NCBI GenBank assembly: GCA_010645155.1
Contig: JAAGOF010000206.1
Location: forward strand, 346,564-410,563
Source of the DNA: Tigriopus japonicus
Taxonomy: Eukaryota > Arthropoda > Copepoda > Harpacticoida > Harpacticidae
Length of the DNA stretch: 64,000 nucleotides
Reading direction: 5' to 3'
Numbering within the stretch: the first letter of the stretch is position 1; each line of letters opens with the position of its first letter. Position numbers and translations under genes: made by a program. The notes under the pieces are model-generated. The model made no database searches. It was not told the DNA's origin and saw nothing but the letters and a program-made list of their open reading frames with translations. Positions 22,501-31,954 of this stretch are shown here, piece by piece.

Positions 22501-23215
22501 TCCTAGGCTTTTTTGGTATGAATTGCTCATGATGATGGTTTTTGGACGCAATTTTGCAACTTCGCTTTATGAAAAAAAAACTCCCATTATCCTCAAATAA
22601 AATCCAAATGTCTACTCGAAGTTGCTCCATAAACAATATCCTTTCAAATTACTACATGATATTGCTATTCCAAAGCAAAGAACTCTGAGTTTACTTCTCC
22701 AAAGGTCCCGACAATTTAGCATCCTTTGTTGCTTCAGATTCAAAATTTGGCCATGTAGTAAAACTCTGCCACAATTACATTCCTTTCTTTTGTAATTATA
22801 TACACAATAAGCCGCCATGGCTTAACTCATCCTTTTAATTATTATCATTGTTCTTACTAAATAGATTTGGCCTTTTGCCAAAAGCATTCAGAGGCCATTA
22901 AGTTTGCAAAAGCACAATTTACGAACTCTGTTATTCTTCTAGGAAAACGAAAGCAATACTTCTCACTCGTCGGGCAACTACGATTTTGGAGGAACACAAA
23001 AGGAAACGGAGGAAACTGAAACGTTTGGAAATTCGACAACATTGAAGGACGATTCTAAAGATGTGATATTCCAGCTTCATACCCTTCGACTCAACCTCAT
23101 TGGGGTTCCATCGTATCTCTCGTCCTGCCATGAATTGACAGACAACGGTTACACCATTCCAAAACCGAAGATATATCCCTTAGACAAAAGGCGAGCAGCC
23201 AACACTTGTCCGTAG
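19587..23215 (+). CDS. two-exon (3' part) unrecognised gene
   Basis: Exon A runs 19587 (or 19590) to 19848: a polypyrimidine acceptor (ctctttaaag) is followed by about 87 open codons and a strong donor TGG|GTGAGT. Exon B starts at 22943 after ttattcttctag and stays open for 90 codons to TAG 23213-23215. Both junctions are phase 0, so the frame joins cleanly (...NKINW|ENESN...). An AATAAA signal at 23327-23332 lies 112 bp after the stop. These features together make a real gene likely. The upstream end is missing: the first codon of exon A is split, so at least one 5' exon is not found. The product is hydrophilic and rich in Ser, Thr and Glu, ending PLDKRRAANTCP; no domain is recognised. Intron 19849-22942 holds a foldback element. 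Confidence 0.6.
21896..22440. mobile_element. foldback element in intron, ~95-bp arms
   Basis: Left arm about 21896-21995 and right arm about 22345-22440 are inverted copies at roughly 85 percent identity; the core 'gtcttgaattcaattagcaa' is exact in both. The ~350-bp loop has no coding frame. No clear target duplication was found. Confidence 0.7.
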
Positions 23216-23326
23216 TTTCATTGATAGTACCTCATTTGTCTTTTTCCTGTTTTTAATGAAGGTCATTTGAAATTTCTTATTGTTGCTTGCCACTTAGCAA
23301 CCATATTTGTGTATAAATATGTCTGT

Positions 23327-23332
23327 AATAAA
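23327..23332 (+). promoter_or_regulatory. poly(A) signal AATAAA
   Basis: Canonical hexamer 112 bp after the stop codon of the two-exon gene, same strand. Confidence 0.6.
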
Positions 23333-23927
23333 CCATACACAATTGGCAACAACTTTATTCCAACCACAGATGTACAAAATATATAGTTGGGCCTAGAACA
23401 AACTTTTTTGTTGGAAAGTGATGCGATGGGGGTTGAATCTTCCAACAGCTTCTTGTTCCTCTTCATTGGTGGTTGCATGCAGTCGTTGTTACTTTTAACT
23501 TTCCTTCTTGGTTCATCATTCATTCCTGATCAATCCGGAGTGAGCGGAGCTTCCTTCCTTCCCAAACGTCTCTTTCCGGGGTGAAATCCGTGCTCTGATT
23601 TAGATTCGATTCTCGTGCAAGCTTGTTTCTTTGTCAGTTACTCTATCAGGATGATTATCACGGGTGTCTCAAGGATTCTCAAAGGGAATCCTCAAAATAA
23701 CAAGAAGATCTAACGTCTCAAAATGGCAATGGCACGCCCACTCATTTGGCTTTGAGAGTTTTGAGACCCACGAGTATATTGCTAAACAAGATAAGAGAAC
23801 GCACAATCCACTTCTCTGACAACCATGAGGAAGTTCGTATCATTGGGTGTTAACCGGGATCAACGGACTTGGCATCGTTAAGCTCTCCAATCGCGATTGA
23901 AGGGGAGGGCCTTTGACAGACTTCTAG

Positions 23928-24208
23928 CAGGGAGCCCAATTTTCTTTCCCCAACTCATCTTCGCCAGAAAATTGACATTGTAGACCCGTTTAGAACGTCA
24001 AAATGACATTTACAATTGATGATGGCGCTGTTTAACAAGTTATCTGGGACTATTGTTCAAAGTTTGAGAGAAACATCCAAGTTTTGATCTTTTATAGCTT
24101 CTCGAAATTGGTCACCCTGATTTTGAGCGAAGAATGATGTATTTTTAGTTCACATTCCTACCGCTAGATGGAAAAAAATGTGTGTCGAAAAGAGGCTTAG
24201 ACATTTTT
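23928..24208. repeat. inverted-repeat arm (partner at 18590-18870)
   Basis: Reverse-complement copy of 18590-18870. Adjacent sequence on either outer side does not align, so the repeat ends are real edges. Confidence 0.8.
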
Positions 24209-24382
24209 TGGACCCACAATTCAATGGGGAACAACTTTATTTTATTGTACGTATTACATAAGTTTAGGTCCAGGGAAAAGTAGTATACCTAAAAACCTAT
24301 TGAAAATAACATTTTTTGAAAATCTATTTCATCCATATTTAGATACCAATGAACCGAAAAAAACATCAGCAAAGACCTTGCG

Positions 24383-24659
24383 TTGCCAGACCCATCTTGC
24401 GTTGATTTCCAACATGGTTGCCAAGACATAGTTTTTGAGGCCATTTTTTGGCCACATGTCAACAATGTTTCTTCGATGGCTATCAGTTTTTCAAAAAGGA
24501 TCATTTCTGAAAAATGGGTGCCATGTAAGCTAAATGATGCCAATCAAAAGAGTGGCAAAAAATCGTCAAGGAAAAGGACTTCAGATTGTGCCAAAAACTA
24601 GCATCGTATATCTCACCCTGACAACCATGCTGGAAATCAACGGAAGATGGGTCTGGCGA
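24383..24659. mobile_element. short foldback element, ~42-bp arms
   Basis: The left arm (24383-24424, GTTGCCAGACCCATCTTGCG onward) and right arm (24618-24659) are inverted copies with about five mismatches. Both contain the block 'gttgatttcca'. The 193-bp loop is unique. No target duplication is evident. Confidence 0.7.
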
Positions 24660-24720
24660 CACAGTTCATTAGGTAGAAATTGAATTCAAAAAGAATAAAA
24701 ATACATTCAGCAGCAGCTGA

Positions 24721-25525
24721 GTTATTTGTAAGGGTGCAGATTTCAAGCAAATAAGATTTTTGTTTTACATGTTTATTTCCTATTTGTTAGCATTTAAACT
24801 TCATTTGCCATTTTTCATTTTATTTGCCATTTTTGGGCAAATAAATACAAAATTCGTCAGTTTCTGGGCAAATAAATACAAAATTCGTCAGTTTCTGGGC
24901 AAATAAATACAAAATTCGTCAGTTTCTGGGCAAATAAATACAAAATTCGTCAGTTTCTGGGCAAATAAATACAAAATTCGTCAGTTTCTGGGCAAATAAA
25001 TACAAAATTCGTCAGTTTCTGGGCAAGTAAATACAAAATTCGTCAGTTTTTGGGCAAATAAATACACAATTTGTCAGTTTTTGGGCAAATAAATACAAAA
25101 TTCGTCAGATTTTGGGCCAATATATACAAAATTCGTCAGTTTTTGGGCAATTCAATGCAAATTTTGTCGTTTTTTAGGCAAATCAATTCAAAAATTGTCT
25201 TTTTGTTCAAAAATAGGGAAAATAAAATTTGCCCAATTTTATTTCTTTAGAGGAAACATTGATTTTTCAACGGAAAAAAATATTTTCTCCTAAATTTTCA
25301 TATATTTGCATTCCACTTTATTGTTGGTGAGACATAATGCTCATTTTCCAAATCTAGTGGCCAGTTTTGCTATATTTTGGTAAATTTTCGTATCTATTTG
25401 CCATTTGATTTGCCATTTCTGTGTTTATTTGCCATTTAATTTGCCAACTTGGACGCTTTTATTTGCCATTTTTGGGGCCTAAAGGCACGTTTTATTTGCC
25501 AGAAATCTGCACCCCTATTTATTTG
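24721..25525. mobile_element. hAT-like element with 31-bp internal minisatellite
   Basis: The element is 24729-25517. Left end TAAGGGTGCAGATTT and right end (reverse complement) TAGGGGTGCAGATTT are the same termini as at 5751-6214. Flanks are GTTATTTG (24721-24728) and TTTATTTG (25518-25525), 7 of 8 matching, as expected for an ageing hAT target duplication. The interior is built of 'ggcaaataaa' words and a tandem array. It has no transposase. Confidence 0.85.
24834..25200. repeat. 31-bp minisatellite, about 12 units
   Basis: The unit starts 'ctgggcaaataaatacaaaa' and ends 'ttcgtcagttt'. About seven consecutive units from 24834 are near-identical; units after 25020 diverge progressively. The same sequence is present only two or three times, diverged, in the sister element at 5751-6214, so the array grew after the copies separated. 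Confidence 0.9.
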
Positions 25526-25680
25526 CCTTTCCATGGTTTTTTTCAATTTTTTGCAATAAATTGAAATTCACTGATTTACCTAAATGAATATCAGACATTT
25601 AACTGAATTAAAAAAAACAGTTAATTCATTATTTATTCATTTAACTGGTAATACCCCTGAGACTGTCCACCTATCGTTAC

Positions 25681-25929
25681 ATGGTCCTTCGACCAGGATT
25701 GAGCAACATTGCTCACACATTCCTTAAACAAATGCACAAACCACATTTTATCCTGATTTCCCCCTCAGCTGAGAACTCCATTCCAGGGGATGTTTGTTGC
25801 TATGTTAAGGAGGGTTTTGAAATTTCTCTGTTTAATTCCACTGTGGTTGAAATTAAGTCTTCATACGCTTTTAGATGTTTCAATCCTGCAGACCGAAGCC
25901 TTAATTTGAAGCACCCTTTTGATTATTAA
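25681..25929 (+). pseudogene. probable LINE 5' ORF fragment (endonuclease region)
   Basis: An 82-codon frame from ATG contains GDVCCYVKEGFEISLFNSTV, which resembles the central part of apurinic-type LINE endonucleases (a '-YVKEG-' strand after a hydrophobic segment). It lies in the same orientation upstream of RT fragments. The assignment is tentative. Confidence 0.4.
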
Positions 25930-25942
25930 AGTGTTCATTCAG

Positions 25943-26118
25943 AGCTAAATTAATCTCCATTAAGCTCCATGTTATTTTCAGATACCCATTAGTATATCCT
26001 ATTTAGATAGTATAATTTAGATAGTAATGGGTATCTGAAAATAACATGGAGCTTAATGGAGAGAAATTTAGGACAATGACTTTTAATCCTTCAGGATTAT
26101 ACCGTCATACGTACATGG
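25943..26118 (+). pseudogene. LINE RT fragment with inverted duplication (hairpin)
   Basis: 26041-26118 translates to NMELNGEKFRTMTF, matching NMALNGMKFRTMTY in the LINE at 26595. Its first part is present again, inverted, at 25955-25991: 37 bp match exactly with 26025-26061, and the pairing extends outward about 12 bp more with two mismatches. The 33-bp loop holds two copies of 'atttagatagta'. Inversions of this kind arise in LINEs by twin priming. Confidence 0.7.
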
Positions 26119-26309
26119 ATAATCGTTGTTGATGGTTTTGGCCACCCTAAAATTACCGATTTGAGCAACGAATGTGACGTGGAACCTTCTTTCATTCTTG
26201 CTGCTCAGCAGGGTTGCCAACTGGCGATTTCTATCGCCAGATTTCACGAATCTGGCGATTTTGAAACGTGTCTGGCGATAGAAAAATTAATCTGGCGAAA
26301 GCAGCTGAT

Positions 26310-26548
26310 CTGGCGATAAATCTGGCGATTTTGATATCACTGGCGATAAATCTGGCGATTTTGATATCACTGGCGATAAATCTGGCGATTTTGATATCAC
26401 TGGCGATAAATCGGCGATTTTGATATCACTGGCGATAAATCTGGCGATTTGGATATCACTGGCGATAAATCTGGCGATTTTGATATCACTGGCGATAAAT
26501 CTGGCGATTTTGATATCACTGGCGATAAATCTGGCGATTTTTGTATTT
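26310..26548. repeat. 30-bp minisatellite, 8 units, made of CTGGCGAT words
   Basis: The unit is 'ctggcgataaatctggcgat' plus 'tttgatatca'. Eight units start at 26310, 26340, 26370, 26400, 26429, 26459, 26489 and 26519; the unit at 26400 lacks one base. Being 30 bp it is translatable in one frame as DITGDKSGDF, and the last copies run in frame into the LINE reverse transcriptase. Confidence 0.9.
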
Positions 26549-26594
26549 CTGGCGCTAAATTTGGCGAATTGAACAAATTTGGCGAAAAATTAAC

Positions 26595-27432
26595 CGAAAT
26601 CGGGTTTCGAGCCCATTTTAGTACAGTCACCCAATTGGTTGACCATATTGAGCAGATCATTGAAGGGCTTGAAAGTCAAGAGTCAGTTGATGTAGTGTAT
26701 CTTGACTTTGCCAAGGCCTTTGATAAGGTAGATCATGGTCTTTTGCTTGATCAACTCAAAGAGTTTGGGGTCAAGGGTAAGGTCCTGAATTGGATTGATA
26801 GTTTTATGAGCGAAAGGAAGCAAATAGTTAAAGTTGGAGGATCTTTTAGTGGCATGTATGATGTCAAGTCAGGTGTTCCACAAGGTTCAATCTTAGGTCC
26901 GCTCCTGTTTATTCTCTTTATTGCTCCTCTCCAGAAGTTTAGAACGAAGGCCAGTATTTCTTCGTATGCTGATGACACAAAATTAGTTTGTGGAAGGAAT
27001 GGTCAGGACTCGAAATGTTTAGTTGAGGACTTGGAGAAAATCTACTCTTGGGTTGGCGAGAGTAACATGGCATTGAACGGGATGAAATTCCGTACAATGA
27101 CGTATGGGGCATCAAAATTAGATGTTCCGCTCAAAGACAATGGAGGTTGTGATATTGAGCAGGTATCGTCCATGAGGGACTTAGGAGTTGTCGTCCAAGA
27201 TGATGGAAAGTTCGATGAGCATATCCAGTTGAAAGTGGGAAAGGCATTTCAAACGTGTGGTTGGATCTATCGCACTTTCAAGTCCAGAGATAGTATTACG
27301 ATGGTAACTCTGTACAAGTCGATTGTTCAGCCGCATCTTGAATATGCCTCACCCATTTGGGCTCCAATGAGTTCAGCAGGTTTGCAAAAGGTCGAGCAGG
27401 TCCAAAGATCTTTCACTAGGAACATCACAGGA
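26595..27432 (+). pseudogene. LINE reverse transcriptase, 5'-truncated, inside the hAT-like element
   Basis: The frame is uninterrupted from the minisatellite into RT: GFRAHFSTVTQLVDH, then DFAKAFDKVDH (RT block with catalytic Asp), GVPQGSILGPLLF, SYADDTKLV (catalytic YADD), DLGVVVQDDGKFDEH, the IYRTFKSRD segment and QPHLEYASPIWAP, then an assembly gap. This is the best-preserved RT in the window, with intact catalytic motifs. The N-terminal endonuclease is missing, and there is no ATG at the start of the run-on frame. Sequence after the gap (27676 on) does not resume LINE similarity, so the 3' end lies in the gap. Same family as the relics at 3824 and 28850. Confidence 0.85.
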
Positions 27433-27675
27433 NNNNNNNNNNNNNNNNNNNNNNNNNNNNNNNNNNNNNNNNNNNNNNNNNNNNNNNNNNNNNNNNNNNN
27501 NNNNNNNNNNNNNNNNNNNNNNNNNNNNNNNNNNNNNNNNNNNNNNNNNNNNNNNNNNNNNNNNNNNNNNNNNNNNNNNNNNNNNNNNNNNNNNNNNNNN
27601 NNNNNNNNNNNNNNNNNNNNNNNNNNNNNNNNNNNNNNNNNNNNNNNNNNNNNNNNNNNNNNNNNNNNNNNNNNN
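27433..27675. other. assembly gap (243 N)
   Basis: Run of N within the LINE reverse transcriptase, probably due to its many copies. Confidence 0.95.
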
Positions 27676-28174
27676 ATCCATTAGACGACCCATCATAAGT
27701 TTTTAAGTCTCATCTAGAAGACCTGTTTTCCACTAACTGTGACCTGCCCTACGGGCAGGGCATGGGGCATGCATGCCCTTTATGGGGCAGCTAATTCCAA
27801 CTCCCTAACACACCGATGCTTTTTCAGACATGACTTTTCGCCACACGGGTTTTCTCTTTATTTGACTTTTACATGGAATGACATTCTGTGTACCAGTTAA
27901 AATCGGTAAAAAATGCATACAAGAATTTTTAACAAGCGAGTTTGGGAAAAAGACACTTTATGAAGTCAAAAGCTTTGGCAAATGCATGTGTAACTTTTTT
28001 AAATAAATTTTAAAAAGTTCCCAATTTGATTTTCCTAATGGTAGGGCCATTTGAAATCCTAAATAAATTGTTCATCCTATTATTTTGCGATTGCGCCCGT
28101 TTGGTTTTGGTTACGCCCTCTTTATGGTTTACTACTCAATATATTATCATATGGTCAAATTACAGGGCATGAAC

Positions 28175-28663
28175 CAGGGTTGCCAGGTGTTCGACGGCTC
28201 TTATCGCCAGATTTGCCACCGAAATTCGCCAGAATTCGCCACCTCATTTGAAAAATCGCCAGATTTTCGCCAAATTTCTTTTTTACTAACAACCTTATGT
28301 ACATAAAGAGTCAATAATGCTGAAGTAATCATCAAGGAATACCTCAAATGGTCAATTCTTCAGTTTTTTTTTTCAACATGTATTTCAACTTTTATCTTGT
28401 GATACACATTTCATGACAAAAGTTCTCGAAAAAAACGGAATGCCACCATTTTGACTTTCCTTCATAAATTTTCATTTGTAGCACTTAGAACGCGTTTTAG
28501 TTCGTAATTTGTGAACAAAATTGAAATTTTATTAATGCCAAGTAACAAAATCTTTCGGACTCTTTTCTGAAATGCTATGAAATTTATAACTCTTTAAAAG
28601 CAATGTTAATGGTATTATCATTACGTTAACGAAATCTGACCAATTTACCACCTGGCAACCCTG
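28175..28663. mobile_element. inner CAGGGTTGCCAGGTG-ended segment
   Basis: A second left terminus CAGGGTTGCCAGGTG at 28175 pairs with the right terminus at 28663 as a 15-bp perfect inverted repeat. The first 180 bp match 2695-2869 in reverse complement. The bases just outside 28175 (GCATGAAC) do not match CTGCTCAG, so as an independent insertion this segment has no target duplication. It may be part of the outer element or the remnant of an element recombined into it. Confidence 0.6.
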
Positions 28664-28849
28664 CTGCTCAGTTCCTCTCAGTTTTAAGTGGCTTCTTCAA
28701 TTCATTGCCTTTGAGCCCCGGCTGTTTGTGATTTTTAATGTTAGATTATTTTCTATTTCTACTAAGTTCTTATACATGTTTTATCCTGAATAGGAAACCG
28801 TCATTTAGTTCCACCATTGCGTTTTTATTTGCGGGTAGGAAGACGCGTC

Positions 28850-29692
28850 CGAATCGTTTGGGAGGTCAAAGTCATTTACAATCGTCAATGCCCAATAACA
28901 CTTGGACACTCTATCCTATTAAAGACCTGGGCGTGATAATAGAAGATAATGGAAACTTTGAAGACCATGTTCAGGTCAAAGTGACCAAAGCATTTCAGAC
29001 GTGCGGATGGATATATCGAACATTTCATTCTAGGGATCCTTTTTCTATGAAGACTCTGTGTAAATCTATTGTCCAGCCACATCTTGAATATGCTTCCCCC
29101 CTTTGGGCTCCAACAACTGCGGCTGGACTTAATAAGATAGAGAGGGTGCAGCGTTGTTTTACGCGTCGTATTGCCGGTATGACACACCTAGATTATTGGT
29201 CAAGGCTCCAAATTCTCGAAATGTATAGTGTACAACGTAGGTACGAGCGATACCTCATCTTATACGTGTTCAAATGTCTTCATGATCTCTGCCCAAACCC
29301 AGGAATTGAATACACACTTAGTGATAGGCGAGGCATTACTTACATCCCGCGACATAAGCATGCTTTGTCAGACAACAAGCTCCTAAAGAGTCTAAAAACG
29401 TCTTCCGTTCTAAACAGAGCCCCAAATCTATGTAATATTTTCCCAGAGCATCTTCGACGATTCTACTTATTAGATGAACCCTTGTTAAGTTTTAAACGAG
29501 AATTGGATCAGTTTCTACAATCCATCCCCGATCAGCCATATGTACAAGGTTGCCCAAGGGCAGCAAACTCGAATACATTAATTGACCAAATATTTTACAA
29601 GAAATGACATTTTGTAAATTTACCCATGACTTAAGGGGAAACCATTCCCTTGTATCGGTTAAAAATCCGAGGATTGTTAAAAAAAAAAGAGC
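28850..29692 (+). pseudogene. LINE C-terminal half with 3' UTR and A-run
   Basis: An open frame to TGA at 29605-29607 contains IKDLGVIIEDNGNFEDHVQV, QPHLEYASPLWAPTT, the FTRRIAGM segment, RRYERYLILYVFKCLHDL, IPDQPYVQG and DQIFYKK. This is the RT thumb and C-terminal region of the same LINE family, and it is intact in frame. It lacks the upstream RT catalytic part. After the stop come a conserved AAGGGG...CCCTTG palindrome and a run of ten A at about 29679-29688, the LINE 3' end. The start of an open frame at 28738 is not LINE. Confidence 0.85.
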
Positions 29693-30517
29693 AAGATGAT
29701 GAAGATGAATATGCTAATCCAAGGATGAGTTCCGTGGTCTATGGCTAATCATTGGTTGGTCAATATTGCAGCTCGGATATTAATTGCACTAGTTCTTCTA
29801 GTTGTATAGAAAGTCAACTTGAAGTAAAAAACCACCTCGCAATTTTGATAAAGCATAACGTTTGATCAATGAGAAGTTAAAAGACTGAAGAGCAAAGTTC
29901 TCTGGCGTTGCTGCAGCATCCCCATTATATAAAGAGGAGAAATGTGGGGTAGCTACATTGCAAGCAGGCGAGCAAAAGTAGATGCTTGGGAATTTCAAGA
30001 TTGAAGCATCCGTCACAAATCAACAGGACTTCAGCCGTTCCTCGCAAAAAGGCACATATTACATATTATTCCTTTTCCAAAAATAATAACGCGTTACTCA
30101 CGAATTCCTTTTCGAAAAAGGAATGGCATTACTCGTTACAAATGTACTTTTCCAAAGAGGCCAACTTTTAGACGCTTTGTCGCTTTTATGTAGTGTTTAA
30201 TAAAATTGCTCAAAAAAACTTAATCCAATAGAATACATAAGGCACAAGACAAATCGAGAAAAATCATTTCTGTTTATAGAAGAATCAATGACATTTGAAA
30301 TAGGTAGAGTCAATGTTTTCTTAAATTTGCTGGATTATTGAAAGTGATCATGTTGATTTAGTGCTCCAGTACAAGTAAAGCAGTCGTGAAACTCCTATTT
30401 TTTGTTCACTTTTTCTGGTCTTTAACTGATTTGAAGAAGTTGTGGCGACCCTGTCGGTTTGCTCGCCCTCTCCTGCTTTGATCGTTTCTCTCCTTTCTTT
30501 ATATTAGTGATTTGTTT
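29693..30517. other. intergenic DNA with AAAGTAACG-type repeat debris
   Basis: No gene is seen. 30050-30170 contains reiterated 'ccttttc', 'gcgttactc' and 'attactcgttac' words on both strands, similar in style to 62770-62830 and to 21515-21600 and 33380-33485. Element edges could not be placed. Confidence 0.45.
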
Positions 30518-30634
30518 CGAACCAGGAGTGCTGCCAGTTTTGACTAGGAAGTTTGTCGCTGTTAAATAGGGCAGGTTGTATAGAAATTTTTGAAAAGATC
30601 TAAACAAGGGCCAATTTGGCAACACTCGAACCAG
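30518..30634. mobile_element. 101-bp MITE with 8-bp target duplication
   Basis: The ends are GAGTGCTGCCAG on the left and, as reverse complement, AGTGTTGCCAAAT on the right. They lie between exact 8-bp repeats CGAACCAG (30518-30525 and 30627-30634). Alternative parsing gives GAGTG...CACTC ends with a 7-bp repeat. The AGTGyTGCCA terminus resembles the CAGTGTTGACA end of the next element. Confidence 0.75.
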
Positions 30635-31022
30635 TTCGATTTCGAGTTTCATCGATAGTTAAAAAAATGAATCTTGAGTTGGCAGTGCTGCCATATTTTA
30701 TGGTAGATAAGGTCTATTGATTGTTGAAAAGCTTAGTTGTGGTCAGATTTTTGACCCTAAAAACCAAACTAGCAAAACTCTGCGAAAAATCCAACTCAAA
30801 ACACATCAGTACTTTATATTGGGTCCTTTAAGGAGCAGCTGACTGGGAGGTCACCTTAGTAATACAGCTCCAGAAATTGCACCATGACACAAACATGTGA
30901 CCCATTTTCGAGCTTCTAAAGGTATATTGGACACATTAGAACAGAAATTTTGTGCATCAAAGCTCAAAGGTTGCACGTGATTTCCATTTCACTGGTTGCG
31001 CTTGAAGGACTCAACACATTCT

Positions 31023-31792
31023 TTCCCACACAGTGTTGACAGGTGGCTGAATTCTCGGCCACTTTTGGCAAAAGTAGCCGAATATGAAACCCGGTGGGCG
31101 AGAGAAAAAAATCAACTCGGCCACTTCCAAAAGTGGCCGAAAGTGGCCAAATTTGAGGTCTGGCGGTCAAGTAAAAATACTTCCTCATCCCTATCCAAAA
31201 GTGGCCGAAAGTGGCCGAAAATAGCAAAAACATAATCGATATGTTTATGAATTTTGTAAAATGAATCCTGCATCGGTCTGAAATCTTACATTTGAACATG
31301 AATGTTCTACCTACCAGAGCATAGACATCTAGGTGTAGACAGTGGGAAAAAAGCGACATCAAGCGGCATTTATTGCATTTCTTGGAGTGTACAGGAAGAG
31401 AATTTCCTAAAAACCGCTCTTGACTTTGCTAGGTTGAATGCCTCTCGCACATCCCCAGTGATTTGAAATTGGCAACATTTAACAGAAAGTTGTTAATTAT
31501 TGTATCAATAAATATTCTGAAATTTTAGGGACATCAAGATTTTTCAAGTGTTAAACTGAATGCTTGATTTTTTCAGATTTTTTTCTACTTTTTTTGAAAA
31601 ATAATTGAAAAGCGTAAAGAATTTGACGGATCCATTTTAGTTTTAGGCAAAAAAGCCATTTTCAGTTAGAAATTGTATATCATTTTATGGCCGAAAGTGG
31701 CCAAAGGGTTTAAAAAAGTGGCCGAAGTGGCCGAATTTCAAAGCAAAGTTGGCCTAGAGACTTCCCAAGAACCAGGCAACCCTGTTCCCGCA
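31023..31792. mobile_element. hAT-like element with GTGGCCGAA words and 8-bp target duplication
   Basis: The element is 31031-31784. The left end CAGTGTTGACAGGTGGC and right end (reverse complement) CAGGGTTGCCTGGTTC are imperfect inverted repeats. Flanks TTCCCACA (31023-31030) and TTCCCGCA (31785-31792) match at 7 of 8. The words 'gtggccgaaa' and complement 'tcggccactt' fill 31045-31225 and recur at 31688-31735, with unique AT-rich DNA between. There is no transposase. Confidence 0.8.
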
Positions 31793-31954
31793 ACGAAACT
31801 AGTCATTTACCATCTCTGTTAAGTTGGCGGACATAAATCTGCTATAAAGTAAAAATTACTTATAGTCAAAAATATACATGCATCAAAGATTACTCATCAA
31901 ATAATCAAATATCACAATCTTGGTTGAATTCACAAATGGTCCATATTGGTTTAA

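Larger units (their letters stand above)
26201..28671. mobile_element. composite hAT-like element with perfect 8-bp target duplication
   Basis: The outer ends are CAGGGTTGCCAACTGG at 26209 and, as reverse complement, CAGGGTTGCCAGGTGG ending at 28663. They are flanked by an exact 8-bp repeat CTGCTCAG (26201-26208 and 28664-28671). CAGGG termini with 8-bp duplications are typical of hAT elements. Inside are the TGGCGAT word array, a LINE reverse transcriptase piece, an assembly gap and a second inward copy of the terminus at 28175. No hAT transposase is visible, although the 243-bp gap hides part. Confidence 0.8.

Noticed and set aside
24834..25200. CRISPR array
   Set aside because: The 31-bp units are contiguous with no spacers, and the genome is eukaryotic.
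26310..27432. A genuine fused host gene (repeat peptide plus RT)
   Set aside because: There is no ATG for the frame, one repeat unit carries a frameshift, and both parts are mobile-element sequence.
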